A program made the translations under genes and the position numbers. A DNA stretch of 41,582 nucleotides from Streptomyces himastatinicus ATCC 53653 (GTDB lineage Bacteria; Actinomycetota; Actinomycetes; Streptomycetales; Streptomycetaceae). The stretch covers positions 6,421,098 to 6,462,679 of the forward strand of contig NZ_GG657754.1 in NCBI RefSeq assembly GCF_000158915.1, in the 5' to 3' direction. The notes under the pieces were generated by a model. The model was not told the origin of the DNA, searched no databases, and saw only the letters and a program-made list of their open reading frames with translations. Shown here one piece after another: positions 1-8,600 of the stretch. Every line of letters begins with the position of its first letter. Position 1 is the stretch's first letter.

Positions 1-185
1 ACGCCGTGCGCGAGGTCGTGGCGGCCCGTGAGGCGGCCGACGAGGCGGCCGAGGCCGCGGACGCCGCCGCCGAGGACGAGGCGGCGGCCCACGACCCGGC
101 CCGCATCCCGCGGCAGGCGGGTCCGCCCGGCACCGGGAACCGGGGCGACGGCGGCAACGGCAGCGGTATGGGAAGGGCATCATGA
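1..185 (+). CDS. C-terminal end of an upstream subunit, probably the 2Fe-2S subunit of a xanthine-dehydrogenase-like enzyme (partial)
   Basis: An open frame enters from the left edge (first full codon at 3) and stops with TGA at 183-185. The visible tail is Ala/Glu rich, then Gly/Pro/Asn rich, and ends GMGRAS. Its stop overlaps the ATG of the molybdopterin subunit at 182 (ATGA, 4-nt overlap), so the two are translationally coupled. In Streptomyces the gene coupled in front of this kind of molybdopterin subunit is usually a (2Fe-2S)-binding protein, which often ends in a variable low-complexity tail. No cofactor motif lies inside the visible part, so the assignment rests on context only. Confidence 0.55.
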   Translation, partial: AVREVVAAREAADEAAEAADAAAEDEAAAHDPARIPRQAGPPGTGNRGDGGNGSGMGRAS

Positions 186-2503
186 CCGGAATCGCGGACG
201 GCGCGGGAGCCGTCACCGCAACCCCCTCCGCCGGAACGCCCGTCCCCCCGCCGCCCCACATGGGCCTCGGCGTGTCGCTCCAGCCCGCCGACGTGACGGC
301 CAAGGCGTCCGGGACCTTCCCGTACGCGGCCGACCTGTGGGCCGAGGGGCTGCTGTGGGCCGCCGTGCTGCGCTCACCGCATCCGCATGCCCGCATCGTC
401 TCCATCGACACCTCCCCGGCCGCCGGGATGCCCGGGGTGCACGCCGTGGTGACCCATGCCGACGTCCCCGGTGACGCCTCCCACGGCCGCCGGGTCGCCG
501 ACCGGCCGGTGTTCGCCAAGGACCTGGTGCGCCACCACGGCGAGCCCATCGCCGCCGTCGCCGCCGACCACCCCGACACCGCCCGGCTGGCCGCGGCCGC
601 CATCGCCGTCGAGTACGAGGTGCTGGAGCCGGTCACCGACCCCGAGCAGGCGTTCTCCGCCGAACCGCTGCACCCCGACGGCAACCTGGTCCGCCACATC
701 CCGCTGTCCTTCGGCGATCCGGAGGTCATCGGCGACGTCATCGTCGAGGGCCTGTACCGGATCGGCCGCCAGGACCCGGCGCCCATCGGCGCCGAGGCGG
801 GCCTCGCCGTACCGCGCCCGGACGGCGGGGTGGAGATCTACACGGCCTCCACCGATCCGCACGCCGACCGCGATCTGGCCGCCGCCTGCTTCGGCCTGGA
901 GCCGGAGCGCGTCAAGGTCGTCGTCACCGGCGTCCCCGGCGCCATGGGCGAGCGCGAGGACCCCGGTATGCAGCTGCCGCTCGGGCTGCTCGCGCTGCGC
1001 ACCGGCCACCCGGTCAAGCTCGCCGCCACCCGCGAGGAGTCCTTCCTCGGGCACGCCCACCGCCACCCCACCCTGCTGCGCTACCGCCACCACGCGGACG
1101 GGCAGGGCAAGCTGGTGAAGGTCGAGGCGCAGATCCTGCTGGACGCGGGCGCCTACGCGGACTCCTCGGCGGAGACCCTGGCCGCCGCCGTGTCGTTCGC
1201 CTGCGGCCCGTACGTCGTCCCGCACGCCTTCATCGAGGGCTGGGCGGTCCGCACCAACAACCCGCCCTCCGGCCATGTCCGCGGCGAGGGCGCGATGCAG
1301 GTGTGCGCCGCGTACGAGGGCCAGATGGACAAGCTCGCGGCCAAGCTCGGCCTCGACCCGGCCGAGATCCGGATGCGCAACGCCCTGGCCACCGGTGATC
1401 TGCTGCCCACCGGGCAGACCATCACCTGCCCGGCGCCGGTCGCCGAGGTGCTCCAGGCCGTCCAGGACGCACCGCTGCCCGACCTCCCCGCCGACGACCG
1501 CGAGGAGGACTGGCTGCTGCCCGGCGGCCCCGAGGGCGCGGGCGACCCGGCCGCGGTGCGGCGCGGCGTCGGCTACGCGCTCGGCATGGTGCACATGCTG
1601 GGCGCCGAGGGCGCCGACGAGGTGTCCACCGCCACCGTCAAGGTCACCGGACCGGTCGCCACCGTCATCTGCGCGGCCGTCGAGACCGGCCAGGGCTTCA
1701 CCACCCTGGCCCGCCAGATCGTGCAGGACGTCCTCGGCATCGAGGAGGTCCACGTCGCCCCCGTCGACACCGACCAGCCCCCGGCCGGACCCGCCTCGCG
1801 CGGCCGCCACACCTGGGTCTCGGGCGGTGCGGTCGAGCGTGCCGCCAAGATGGTCCGCACCCAGCTGCTCCAGCCGCTGGCGCACAAGTTCGGCATGTCC
1901 ACCGAGCTGCTGACCATCGCCGACGGCAAGATCACCTCGTACGACGGCGTCCTCAGCACCACCGTCGAGGAAGCCCTCGAGGGCAAGGAGCTGTGGGCCA
2001 CCGCCCAGTGCCGCCCGCACCCCACCGAACCGCTCGACGAGACCGGCCAGGGCGACGCCTTCGTCGGCCTCGCCTTCTGCGCCGTACGGGCCGTGGTGGA
2101 CGTCGACATCGAGATCGGCGCGGTCCGGGTCGTGGAGATGACCGTCGCCCAGGACGTGGGCCGGGTCCTCAACCCGCGCCAGCTGCGCACCCGTATCGAG
2201 TCCGGCATCGCCCAGGGCATCGGTGCCGCCCTCACCGAGAACCTGCGCACCTCCCGCGGCGTCATCCGCCACCCCGACCTCACCGGCTACGCCCTCCCGA
2301 CCGCCGTGGACGTCCCCGACATCCGCATCGTCAAACTGGTCGAGGAACGCGACGTGGTGGCCCCCTTCGGCGCGAAGGCGGCCAGCGCGGTCCCGGTCGT
2401 CACCTCCCCGGCGGCGGTCGCGGCAGCCGTCCGAGCAGCCACCGGCCGCCCGGTCAACCGTCTCCCGATCCGCCCTCAGGCAGCGGTGGTCAACCGGACG
2501 TAG
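182..2503 (+). CDS. Xanthine dehydrogenase family protein, molybdopterin-binding subunit
   Basis: A 773-residue large subunit of the xanthine dehydrogenase/CO dehydrogenase family. It has the usual N-terminal hammerhead domain (about residues 25-150, including the HPHARI and MPGVHAVVT segments) and molybdopterin-binding domains (about 170-750). Such subunits hydroxylate purines or aromatic and aldehyde substrates together with 2Fe-2S and FAD subunits. It starts at the ATG overlapping the upstream stop. Several normally conserved active-site segments are altered. The loop usually reading GGxFGxRED is PGAMGERED (252-260). The RGFGA segment is RGEGA (367-371). The C-terminal GAKGVGE motif, whose Glu is the catalytic base in xanthine oxidase, reads GAKAASA (730-736). 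Family membership is clear; substrate and activity are open. Confidence 0.85.
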   Translation: MTGIADGAGAVTATPSAGTPVPPPPHMGLGVSLQPADVTAKASGTFPYAADLWAEGLLWAAVLRSPHPHARIVSIDTSPAAGMPGVHAVVTHADVPGDASHGRRVADRPVFAKDLVRHHGEPIAAVAADHPDTARLAAAAIAVEYEVLEPVTDPEQAFSAEPLHPDGNLVRHIPLSFGDPEVIGDVIVEGLYRIGRQDPAPIGAEAGLAVPRPDGGVEIYTASTDPHADRDLAAACFGLEPERVKVVVTGVPGAMGEREDPGMQLPLGLLALRTGHPVKLAATREESFLGHAHRHPTLLRYRHHADGQGKLVKVEAQILLDAGAYADSSAETLAAAVSFACGPYVVPHAFIEGWAVRTNNPPSGHVRGEGAMQVCAAYEGQMDKLAAKLGLDPAEIRMRNALATGDLLPTGQTITCPAPVAEVLQAVQDAPLPDLPADDREEDWLLPGGPEGAGDPAAVRRGVGYALGMVHMLGAEGADEVSTATVKVTGPVATVICAAVETGQGFTTLARQIVQDVLGIEEVHVAPVDTDQPPAGPASRGRHTWVSGGAVERAAKMVRTQLLQPLAHKFGMSTELLTIADGKITSYDGVLSTTVEEALEGKELWATAQCRPHPTEPLDETGQGDAFVGLAFCAVRAVVDVDIEIGAVRVVEMTVAQDVGRVLNPRQLRTRIESGIAQGIGAALTENLRTSRGVIRHPDLTGYALPTAVDVPDIRIVKLVEERDVVAPFGAKAASAVPVVTSPAAVAAAVRAATGRPVNRLPIRPQAAVVNRT

Positions 2504-2507
2504 CCAC

Positions 2508-3472
2508 ATGCTCATGGACCCCTACGCACTGCGCCCGTACCGCGGCGCCGAGGACCACGAGGCCATGGCCGCCGTGCGGCGCGGCTGTGCGGCACGGGAC
2601 GGGGCCGACGCCCGCTCGGTCGTGGAGGGCGTCCCGACGGCGGCCGAGATCGCCGAGACCTCCGCCGCGCTGGACGACCCGTCCCGTAACCAGGTCCTGG
2701 TGACGCACGGCGGAAGCGTCGTCGGGTATGTGACGCTCAGGTGGTGGGAGGAGCGGGACGGTACGTGGCTGTACCTGCACCGCGGTCACCTCCTGCCCGA
2801 GCACCGCGGCCGGGGCGTCGGCACGGCCATGCTGGACTGGGCCGAGACCCGCGTCCGCCACCTCATCGGGGAGCACGGGACCGCACGGACGGCCGTCCTC
2901 GGCGCGAACGCCACGGCCACCGAGCGGGACGCCACCGCGCTGCTGCTGGACGCCGGTTACCGGCGTGTCTTCAGCCTCGTCGAGCTGGAACTGCCCGATC
3001 TGCGCCAACTGCCCGGCCCCGGCCGCCCCTTGCCGCCCGGCTTCACCCTCGGCCCCATCGGGCCCGCCGACTACCGCGCCGCCTGGCAGACGGTCGTCGA
3101 CTCCTACGCGAACGCCCCCTTCACCGAGACGTGGACCTTCGAGGACTTCCTCGCCACCGCCGATCCTGCCTGCTGGCGAGCCGTCCGGTAGGTCGACCGG
3201 ACTGCCGGTGTTCTCCTTATGGCCTCGCTGCGCCGTTCACGACCCGTTACGGTCGGCGAGGTCGAGGAGCTGAGCGTCGACGCGGACTTCCGCCGCCTGG
3301 GCCTCCGGCCGGGCCGTCCTGCTCGCCGGGACTGCGCGCCCTTCGCGCCCAGGGCGCGACGACCGCCCGCCTCTACACGGGCACGGCCAATCCGCACCGC
3401 TCCTACGACCTCTACGAAAGCGTGGGATTCCGGCGCCGGAACGAATACGTCCGCTACCGCCGGAGCAACTGA
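2508..3472 (+). pseudogene. Two-domain GNAT N-acetyltransferase, broken by one stop and two +1 frameshifts
   Basis: The N-terminal half reads from ATG 2508 as a GNAT domain, with the acetyl-CoA loop LPEHRGRGVGTAM near residues 93-105, and the start of a second domain until TAG at 3189-3191. Beyond that stop the same frame continues with second-domain sequence (GVLLMA, VEELSVDADFRRLGL). One extra C near 3305 (GGC CTC C GGC) shifts to a frame reading GRAVLLAG, and one extra G near 3332 (GCC G GGA CTG) shifts again to LRALRAQGATTARLYTG and the GNAT ending (YDLYESVGFRRRNEYVRY) up to TGA 3470-3472. Removing those two bases and reading through the TAG gives one continuous two-domain acetyltransferase of about 320 residues. 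It is either a recent pseudogene or contains sequencing errors at C and G runs. Confidence 0.8.
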
Positions 3473-3536
3473 AGCCCCAAGGGCGCGCGTCCTTCCCCAT
3501 GATCCCCTTGGCCGTGGTTTCGGAAGGTGTCCGCTC

Positions 3537-3926
3537 GTGCCCCTCCTGCTCATGTCGATCAGTACGGTCTTCCTCCTGGCCATCGCGCTCTGGACCCCCG
3601 CCCGGGCGCACTGGCTGAGGCGGACGGGCCGGCAGGCGGAGGCACAGGTGACCGGCCACCGGGTGGTCGACCGGGGCGAGGACCACCACACCGAGCTGAC
3701 CCTGGCCTTCACCGACCACGACGGCCGCCACCGCGAGTTCGAGACCCGACTGCTGACCACACGGGCCGCCCCGGACGTCGGCACCCGCGTCCCGGTCGGC
3801 TATCCCGCCGACCGTCCGGAGGAGGCCCGGATGCTGACGTACACCTGGCGGGCGACCCGGTCGTATCTGGCGTTCCTGCTGCTGGGCGTGATGTGGATGA
3901 CGGCGCTGGTGCCGCATTTCCAGTAG
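3537..3926 (+). CDS. DUF3592-type small membrane protein
   Basis: A 129-residue protein with one hydrophobic segment at the start (about residues 3-20), a soluble beta-rich middle (QVTGHRVVDRGEDHHTELTLAFTDHDG and GTRVPVGYPADRP) and a second hydrophobic segment near the end (about 108-126). This pattern fits the DUF3592 family common in Streptomyces, whose function is unknown. The GTG at 3537 was chosen because GGAAGG lies 9-10 nt upstream; an in-frame ATG at 3552 would cut into the first membrane segment. The gene is isolated, following the broken acetyltransferase and preceding an SDR gene in the same direction. Confidence 0.7.
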   Translation: MPLLLMSISTVFLLAIALWTPARAHWLRRTGRQAEAQVTGHRVVDRGEDHHTELTLAFTDHDGRHREFETRLLTTRAAPDVGTRVPVGYPADRPEEARMLTYTWRATRSYLAFLLLGVMWMTALVPHFQ

Positions 3927-3975
3927 CCGGATAATCGGTGTCGCCCGGCGGCCGTCGTTTGCTAGTCCTTGCGGT

Positions 3976-4737
3976 ATGCGGGAGACAGCGCGGACGGACC
4001 ATGTCGCCATCGTGACCGGAGCGAACCACGGCATCGGGGCGGCGACCGCCAGAGCGCTCGCCGCGCGCGGTGTCGCGGTGCTGTGCGCCCACCTCGGGCC
4101 GGGCGGCGAGGAGGTGGCGGAGGGGATCCGTCGTACGGGCGGGAGGGCCGCGGCGTTCGAGGCGGATCTCGGCGACCCCGCCGCGTCCGGGACGCTCTTC
4201 GACGTCGCCGAGGAGCGCCTCGGGCCGGTCGACATCCTGATCAACAACGCCTCGGGGTGGGTGCAGGACACCTTCACCCCGGATCCGGCCGACCGGTTCG
4301 GACGGCCGCTCCAGCCCGTCACCGCGGAGACCTGGTCGCGGCAGTTCGCCGTGGACGCGATGGCCCCGGCCCTGCTGATCGGCGAGCTGGCCCGGCGCCA
4401 CCGGGCGCGGGGCGCCGGGTGGGGGCGGATCGTCGGGCTGACGTCGGGCGGTGACCTCGGCTTTCCCGGTGAGGTCTCGTACGGCGCGGCGAAGGCCGCC
4501 CAGGTCAACTACACCCTGTCCGCCGCCGTGGAGCTGGCCGACCTGGGCATCACCGCCAACATGGTGCACCCGCCGGTGACCGACACCGGGTGGGTGACGG
4601 ACGAGGTGCGGGAGTTCGTCGCGTCGAGCGGCACCCACTTCCACGTCGCCGAACCGGCGGAGGTCGCGGAGACCATCGTGTTCCTCGCGTCCGACGCGGC
4701 CGGGCTCGTCACCGGCAACACCATCACCCTCCGATGA
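3976..4737 (+). CDS. SDR family NAD(P)-dependent oxidoreductase
   Basis: A 253-residue classical short-chain dehydrogenase/reductase. It has the TGANHGIG nucleotide-binding loop at about residues 15-22, the INNAS segment at about 91-95, a Ser after the LTSGG strand, and the YGAAK catalytic Tyr-xxx-Lys pair at about 172-176. The segment LDHVAIV before the glycine loop is a normal Rossmann strand. The fold and chemistry (reversible carbonyl/alcohol oxidoreduction with NAD(P)H) are clear, but the substrate cannot be read from the sequence. The gene ends 1 nt before the convergent TauE/SafE gene, so the two share a terminator region. The C-terminus VTGNTITLR is typical of 3-oxoacyl reductase-like SDRs. 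Confidence 0.85.
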   Translation: MRETARTDHVAIVTGANHGIGAATARALAARGVAVLCAHLGPGGEEVAEGIRRTGGRAAAFEADLGDPAASGTLFDVAEERLGPVDILINNASGWVQDTFTPDPADRFGRPLQPVTAETWSRQFAVDAMAPALLIGELARRHRARGAGWGRIVGLTSGGDLGFPGEVSYGAAKAAQVNYTLSAAVELADLGITANMVHPPVTDTGWVTDEVREFVASSGTHFHVAEPAEVAETIVFLASDAAGLVTGNTITLR

Positions 4738-4738
4738 G

Positions 4739-5509
4739 TCACCGAAGTACCAGCTGCACGATCGCCGCCGTCCCCACCGTCACGATCAGGGCCCGCAGCG
4801 CGGCCGGGCTGAAGCGGCGGCCCACCGCGGCTCCGGTCATGCCGCCGAGGGCGGAGCCGACCGCGATGAGGAGGACGGCCGTCCAGTCGAAGTGGGCGGC
4901 GAAGAGGAAGAACAGCGCGGCGATGGAGTTCACGACGGCGGCCAGCACGTTCTTGATGCCGTTGAGGCGCTGCATCGGCTCGTCGAGGAGCATGCCCATG
5001 ATGGACATGTAGATGATGCCCTGGGCGGCGGCGAAGTAGCCGCCGTAGACGCTGGCGAGCGTCAGCCCGAGCAGCAGCAGCGGCCCGACGTCCCGCCGGG
5101 CGGAGTCCTGCGGCCTGGCCTCGCGGCGGGCGCGCACCTTCTTGGAGATCAGCGGCTGGAGGACGACCAGGACCAGCGCCAGGCCCACCAGCGTCGGCAC
5201 GATCCGCTCGAACGCCGTGCTGGGCAGCGTCAGCAGCAGCGTGGCGCCCCCGAGGCCCCCGACCAGGGCCCCGGCGCTCAGCTTCAGCACCCGCCGCCCC
5301 TGTCCCACCAGCTCCTTGCGGTAGCCGATGGCTCCGCTGATGGAGCCGGGTATGAGGCCGAGCGCGTTGGACACCGTGGCGGTGACGGGCGGCAGCCCGG
5401 TGGCGAGGAGCACCGGGAACGTGATCAGCGTCCCGGACCCCACCACGGAGTTGATCCCGCCCGCACCCACTCCCGCCGCGAAGACGGCCACCATCTCCCA
5501 CGGCGTCAC
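4739..5509 (-). CDS. TauE/SafE family sulfite/organosulfonate exporter
   Basis: A 256-residue integral membrane protein. The N-terminal GVGAGGINSVVGSGTLITFPVLLATGLPP is a hallmark of the TauE/SafE (DUF81) family, and the related motif recurs in the second half around YFAAAQGIIYMSIMG. About eight membrane segments are visible. The family is implicated in export of sulfite and organosulfonates, but the substrate here is not known. The GTG start at 5509 follows AGGAGG at a spacing of 7 nt. It reads in the same direction as the NRPS, but a strong hairpin at 5590-5628 lies between them, so it probably has its own promoter. Other sulfur genes (cysteine dioxygenase, YeiH-like exporter) lie 7-8 kb away. 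Confidence 0.82.
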   Translation of the reverse strand: MTPWEMVAVFAAGVGAGGINSVVGSGTLITFPVLLATGLPPVTATVSNALGLIPGSISGAIGYRKELVGQGRRVLKLSAGALVGGLGGATLLLTLPSTAFERIVPTLVGLALVLVVLQPLISKKVRARREARPQDSARRDVGPLLLLGLTLASVYGGYFAAAQGIIYMSIMGMLLDEPMQRLNGIKNVLAAVVNSIAALFFLFAAHFDWTAVLLIAVGSALGGMTGAAVGRRFSPAALRALIVTVGTAAIVQLVLR

Positions 5510-5589
5510 GCCGCCACCTCCTGTTCGCTGCCTGAGGGAAGTCTCATGGGCCTGACGCTAGACGGTGATCGCTTCGTTGTCCGCCGAAG

Positions 5590-5628
5590 CCTTCCGGGCG
5601 GGGCGCTGGTGGGCGCCCGCCCGGAAGG
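5590..5628 (-). terminator. Terminator hairpin after the NRPS gene
   Basis: A perfect 13-bp inverted repeat (CCTTCCGGGCGGG at 5590-5602 and its complement at 5616-5628) encloses a 13-nt loop. It begins 3 nt past the NRPS stop codon. There is no clear T-run, which is usual for Streptomyces terminators. Confidence 0.75.
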
Positions 5629-5630
5629 GG

Positions 5631-8600
5631 TCAGGGGTGGTGGGTGGCGTCCAGGGCCCGGGCCAGGGTCGGGCCGACCACGGTCAGGGCCTGCTCGCGC
5701 AGCAGGTGGTAGTGGTGGGCCGGGACCCCGTGGACCTTGACCTCGCCGGACACGTACGGCTGCCAGGACTCCGGGACGTGCAGCGCGTCGCGCTCGTAGC
5801 CCGGGATCTCCTCGTCGGCGGTGAAGAGGAGCAGGTCGCCCTCGAAGCGTTCGGGGGCGAACTTGCGCATCAGCTCCTGGTCGTTGAGGAAGATGTCGAG
5901 CAGCGGGAAGCCGTGCTCGCCCTCCAGGAGCCGCTTCGGCAGGCCGGTTTCGCGGCTGAGGTCGGCGATCAGCTGGTCGCCGTCGTCGATGCCGTCGGGG
6001 TGGGCCTCCAGCCAGCCGGGGGCGAAGATGTCGCCGCCGCCGATGTTGTCCAGCAGGACGCCGAGCCACTGGCGCTTGCCCAGGTCCGGGAGGTCCGGCA
6101 GGGCCTGGTCGTTGTCGGGGTAGGCGTCGATGACGGTGAGGGTGGCGACCTCTTCGCCCTCGCTCTGGAGACGGGTGGCCATGGCGTGCGCGATGAGCCC
6201 GCCGAAGGACCAGCCGAGCAGGTGGTACGGGCCGGTGGGTTGGACGGTGCGGATCTGGTCCAGGTAGTCGGCGGCCATCTCCTGGACGTTGGCGGGCAGC
6301 ACGTCGGGCTCGGTCAGGCCGCGCGCCTGGAGGGCGTACACGGGCTGGTCGGGCGCGAGGTGGCGCATCAGGCCGGTGTACGACCAGCCGAGGCCGCCGC
6401 CGGGGTGGACGCAGAACAGCGGCGCGCGCTCGCCCTCGCCGCGCAGCGGCAGCAGGGTGTCGAGCGGGTGCAGCTGGGGCGCGTCGGCGGGGGTGGCCTC
6501 GTCGAGGCGGGCCACCAGACGGGCGACGGTCGGGGCCTCGAACAGGTCCCGCATCGACAGCTCGGTGTCCAGGGCGGTCCGCGCCTGGCTGGCCAGCTTG
6601 GAGGCGAGCAGGGAGTGGCCGCCGAGGAGGAAGAAGTCGTCGTCGATGGTGACGTCGGGTATGCCCAGCACCTCGCCGAAGAGCGCGCACAGCGTCTCCT
6701 CGCGGGGGGTGCGGGGCGCGCGGCCGCCGCGGGCGGCCTCGTGCGAGGGCACGGGCAGCGCGGCCCGGTCCAGCTTGCCGTTGGGGCTCAGCGGCAGCGT
6801 GTCGAGCACCATGAACGCGGTGGGCACCATGTGCTCGGGCAGATCGCGGTGCAGCATCTCGCGGGCGGTGGCGACGCACGGCGCGGTGCCGCCCTCGGCC
6901 GTCAGATAGGCCACCAGACGCTGGTCGCCCGGCTGGTCCTCGCGCACGATCGCCGCGGCCTCCGCGACGTCCGGCAGGGCGCGCAGCGCGGCCTCGACCT
7001 CACCGGTCTCGATGCGGAAGCCGCGCAGCTTGACCTGGTCGTCGGAGCGGCCCAGGTACGCGACGCCGCCGTCCGGCAGCCGCCGGGCCAGGTCGCCGGT
7101 GCGGTACATACGGGCGCCGGGCGCGCCGAAGAGGTGGCCGTACGGGTCGGGCACGAAGCGCTCGGCGGTCATCGACGACCGGTCGTGGTAGCCGCGGGCG
7201 AGCTGCGGCCCGGCCAGGTAGACCTCGCCGACGGCCCCGGCGGGGGCGTGCCGCAGGGCGGAGTCGAGGACGTACAGGCGGCTGTTCCACACCGGGGCGC
7301 CGATCGGGACCGGGCCCCTGTCGCCGGGCTCGCAGGTGTGGGCGCTGATGTCGACGGTGGCCTCGGTGGGCCCGTACACGTTGTGCAGGGGTATGCCGGG
7401 CAGCAGGGTGTGGAAGCGGTCGACCGTCTCGCGCGGCAGCGCCTCGCCGCCGCAGAACACCTGGCGCAGGCTGTCGGCGCACCGCTCGGCGACGTCCGGC
7501 TCGGCGAGGAAGGCGCGGAGCATCGACGGCACGAACTGGAGGGTGGTGATGCGCTCTTCGCGGACGGTGCGCACGAGGTACGCGGGGTCCTTGTGGCCGC
7601 CGGGCTGGGCGAGCACCAAGGTGGCGCCGCTGACCAGCGGCCAGAAGAACTCCGCGACCGAGGCGTCGAATCCGGCCGGGGTCTTCTGGAGCAGCCGGTC
7701 CTCGGGGGTGAGGGGGTGGCTGCCCTGCATCCATTCCAGGCAGTTGACGATGGCGCGGTGGGGGACCAGGACGCCCTTGGGGCGGCCGGTGGAGCCGGAG
7801 GTGTAGATGACGTACGCGGGGTGCTCGGGGTCGAGCGCGACCCGCGGAGCGTCGGTCTCTTCGGACACGACGGTGTCGTCGAGCAGCAGCCGCTCGACCC
7901 CCTCCGGCCCGTCCGCCGCGGGCAGCTGCTCGGTGTGCTCGGCGCGGGTGACGAGGAGCGCGGGCGCGGCGTCGTCGAGCATGAACGCCAGCCGGTCGGC
8001 CGGGTAGTCCAGCTCCAGCGGCAGATACGCGGCGCCCGACTTGAGCACCGCCAGCAGGGCGACGACCAGCTCGGGGGAGCGGGGCAGGGCGACGGCGACG
8101 GTGCGCTCAGGTCCCGCGCCGCGCGTGGTCAGGCGGGCGGCCAGCCGGTCGGCGGCGCGGTCCAGCTCGGCGTAGCTCAGCCGGGTGCCGCCGAAGACGA
8201 CGGCCTCGGCGTCGGGCGTGCGGGCGGTCTGCGCCGCGAACAGCCCGGGCAGCGTGGTGCCCGAGGTGGGGTGCGCGGTGTCGTTCCACTCCTCGGCCGC
8301 GCGCCGCCGCTCCTCGGCGGACAGCAGCTCGATGGCGCCGACGGTGCGCTCCTTGTCGGAGGTGTCGGAGAGGGTGCGCAGGAGTTCCAGATACCGCTCG
8401 CGGTGGGCGATGAGACTGTCGGCGGTGTAGAGGTTGGAGTTCGCGTTGAGGTCGATGCGGATACCGCTGCCGTCGGAGCGGTCGTATCCCATGATCGAGA
8501 GGTCTTCGACGGTTCCGTTGGACAGGTTGTGCCCGATGACGCGATGTCCCGCGAAGTCGAAGTCGTAGTCGTACGTCATGATATTGACGTGCGGGCCGAG

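Noticed and set aside
374..2515. Long open frame antisense to the molybdopterin subunit gene
   Set aside because: It has the Gly/Asp/Arg-rich composition of a high-GC shadow frame and no motif, while the plus strand gives a clear family member.
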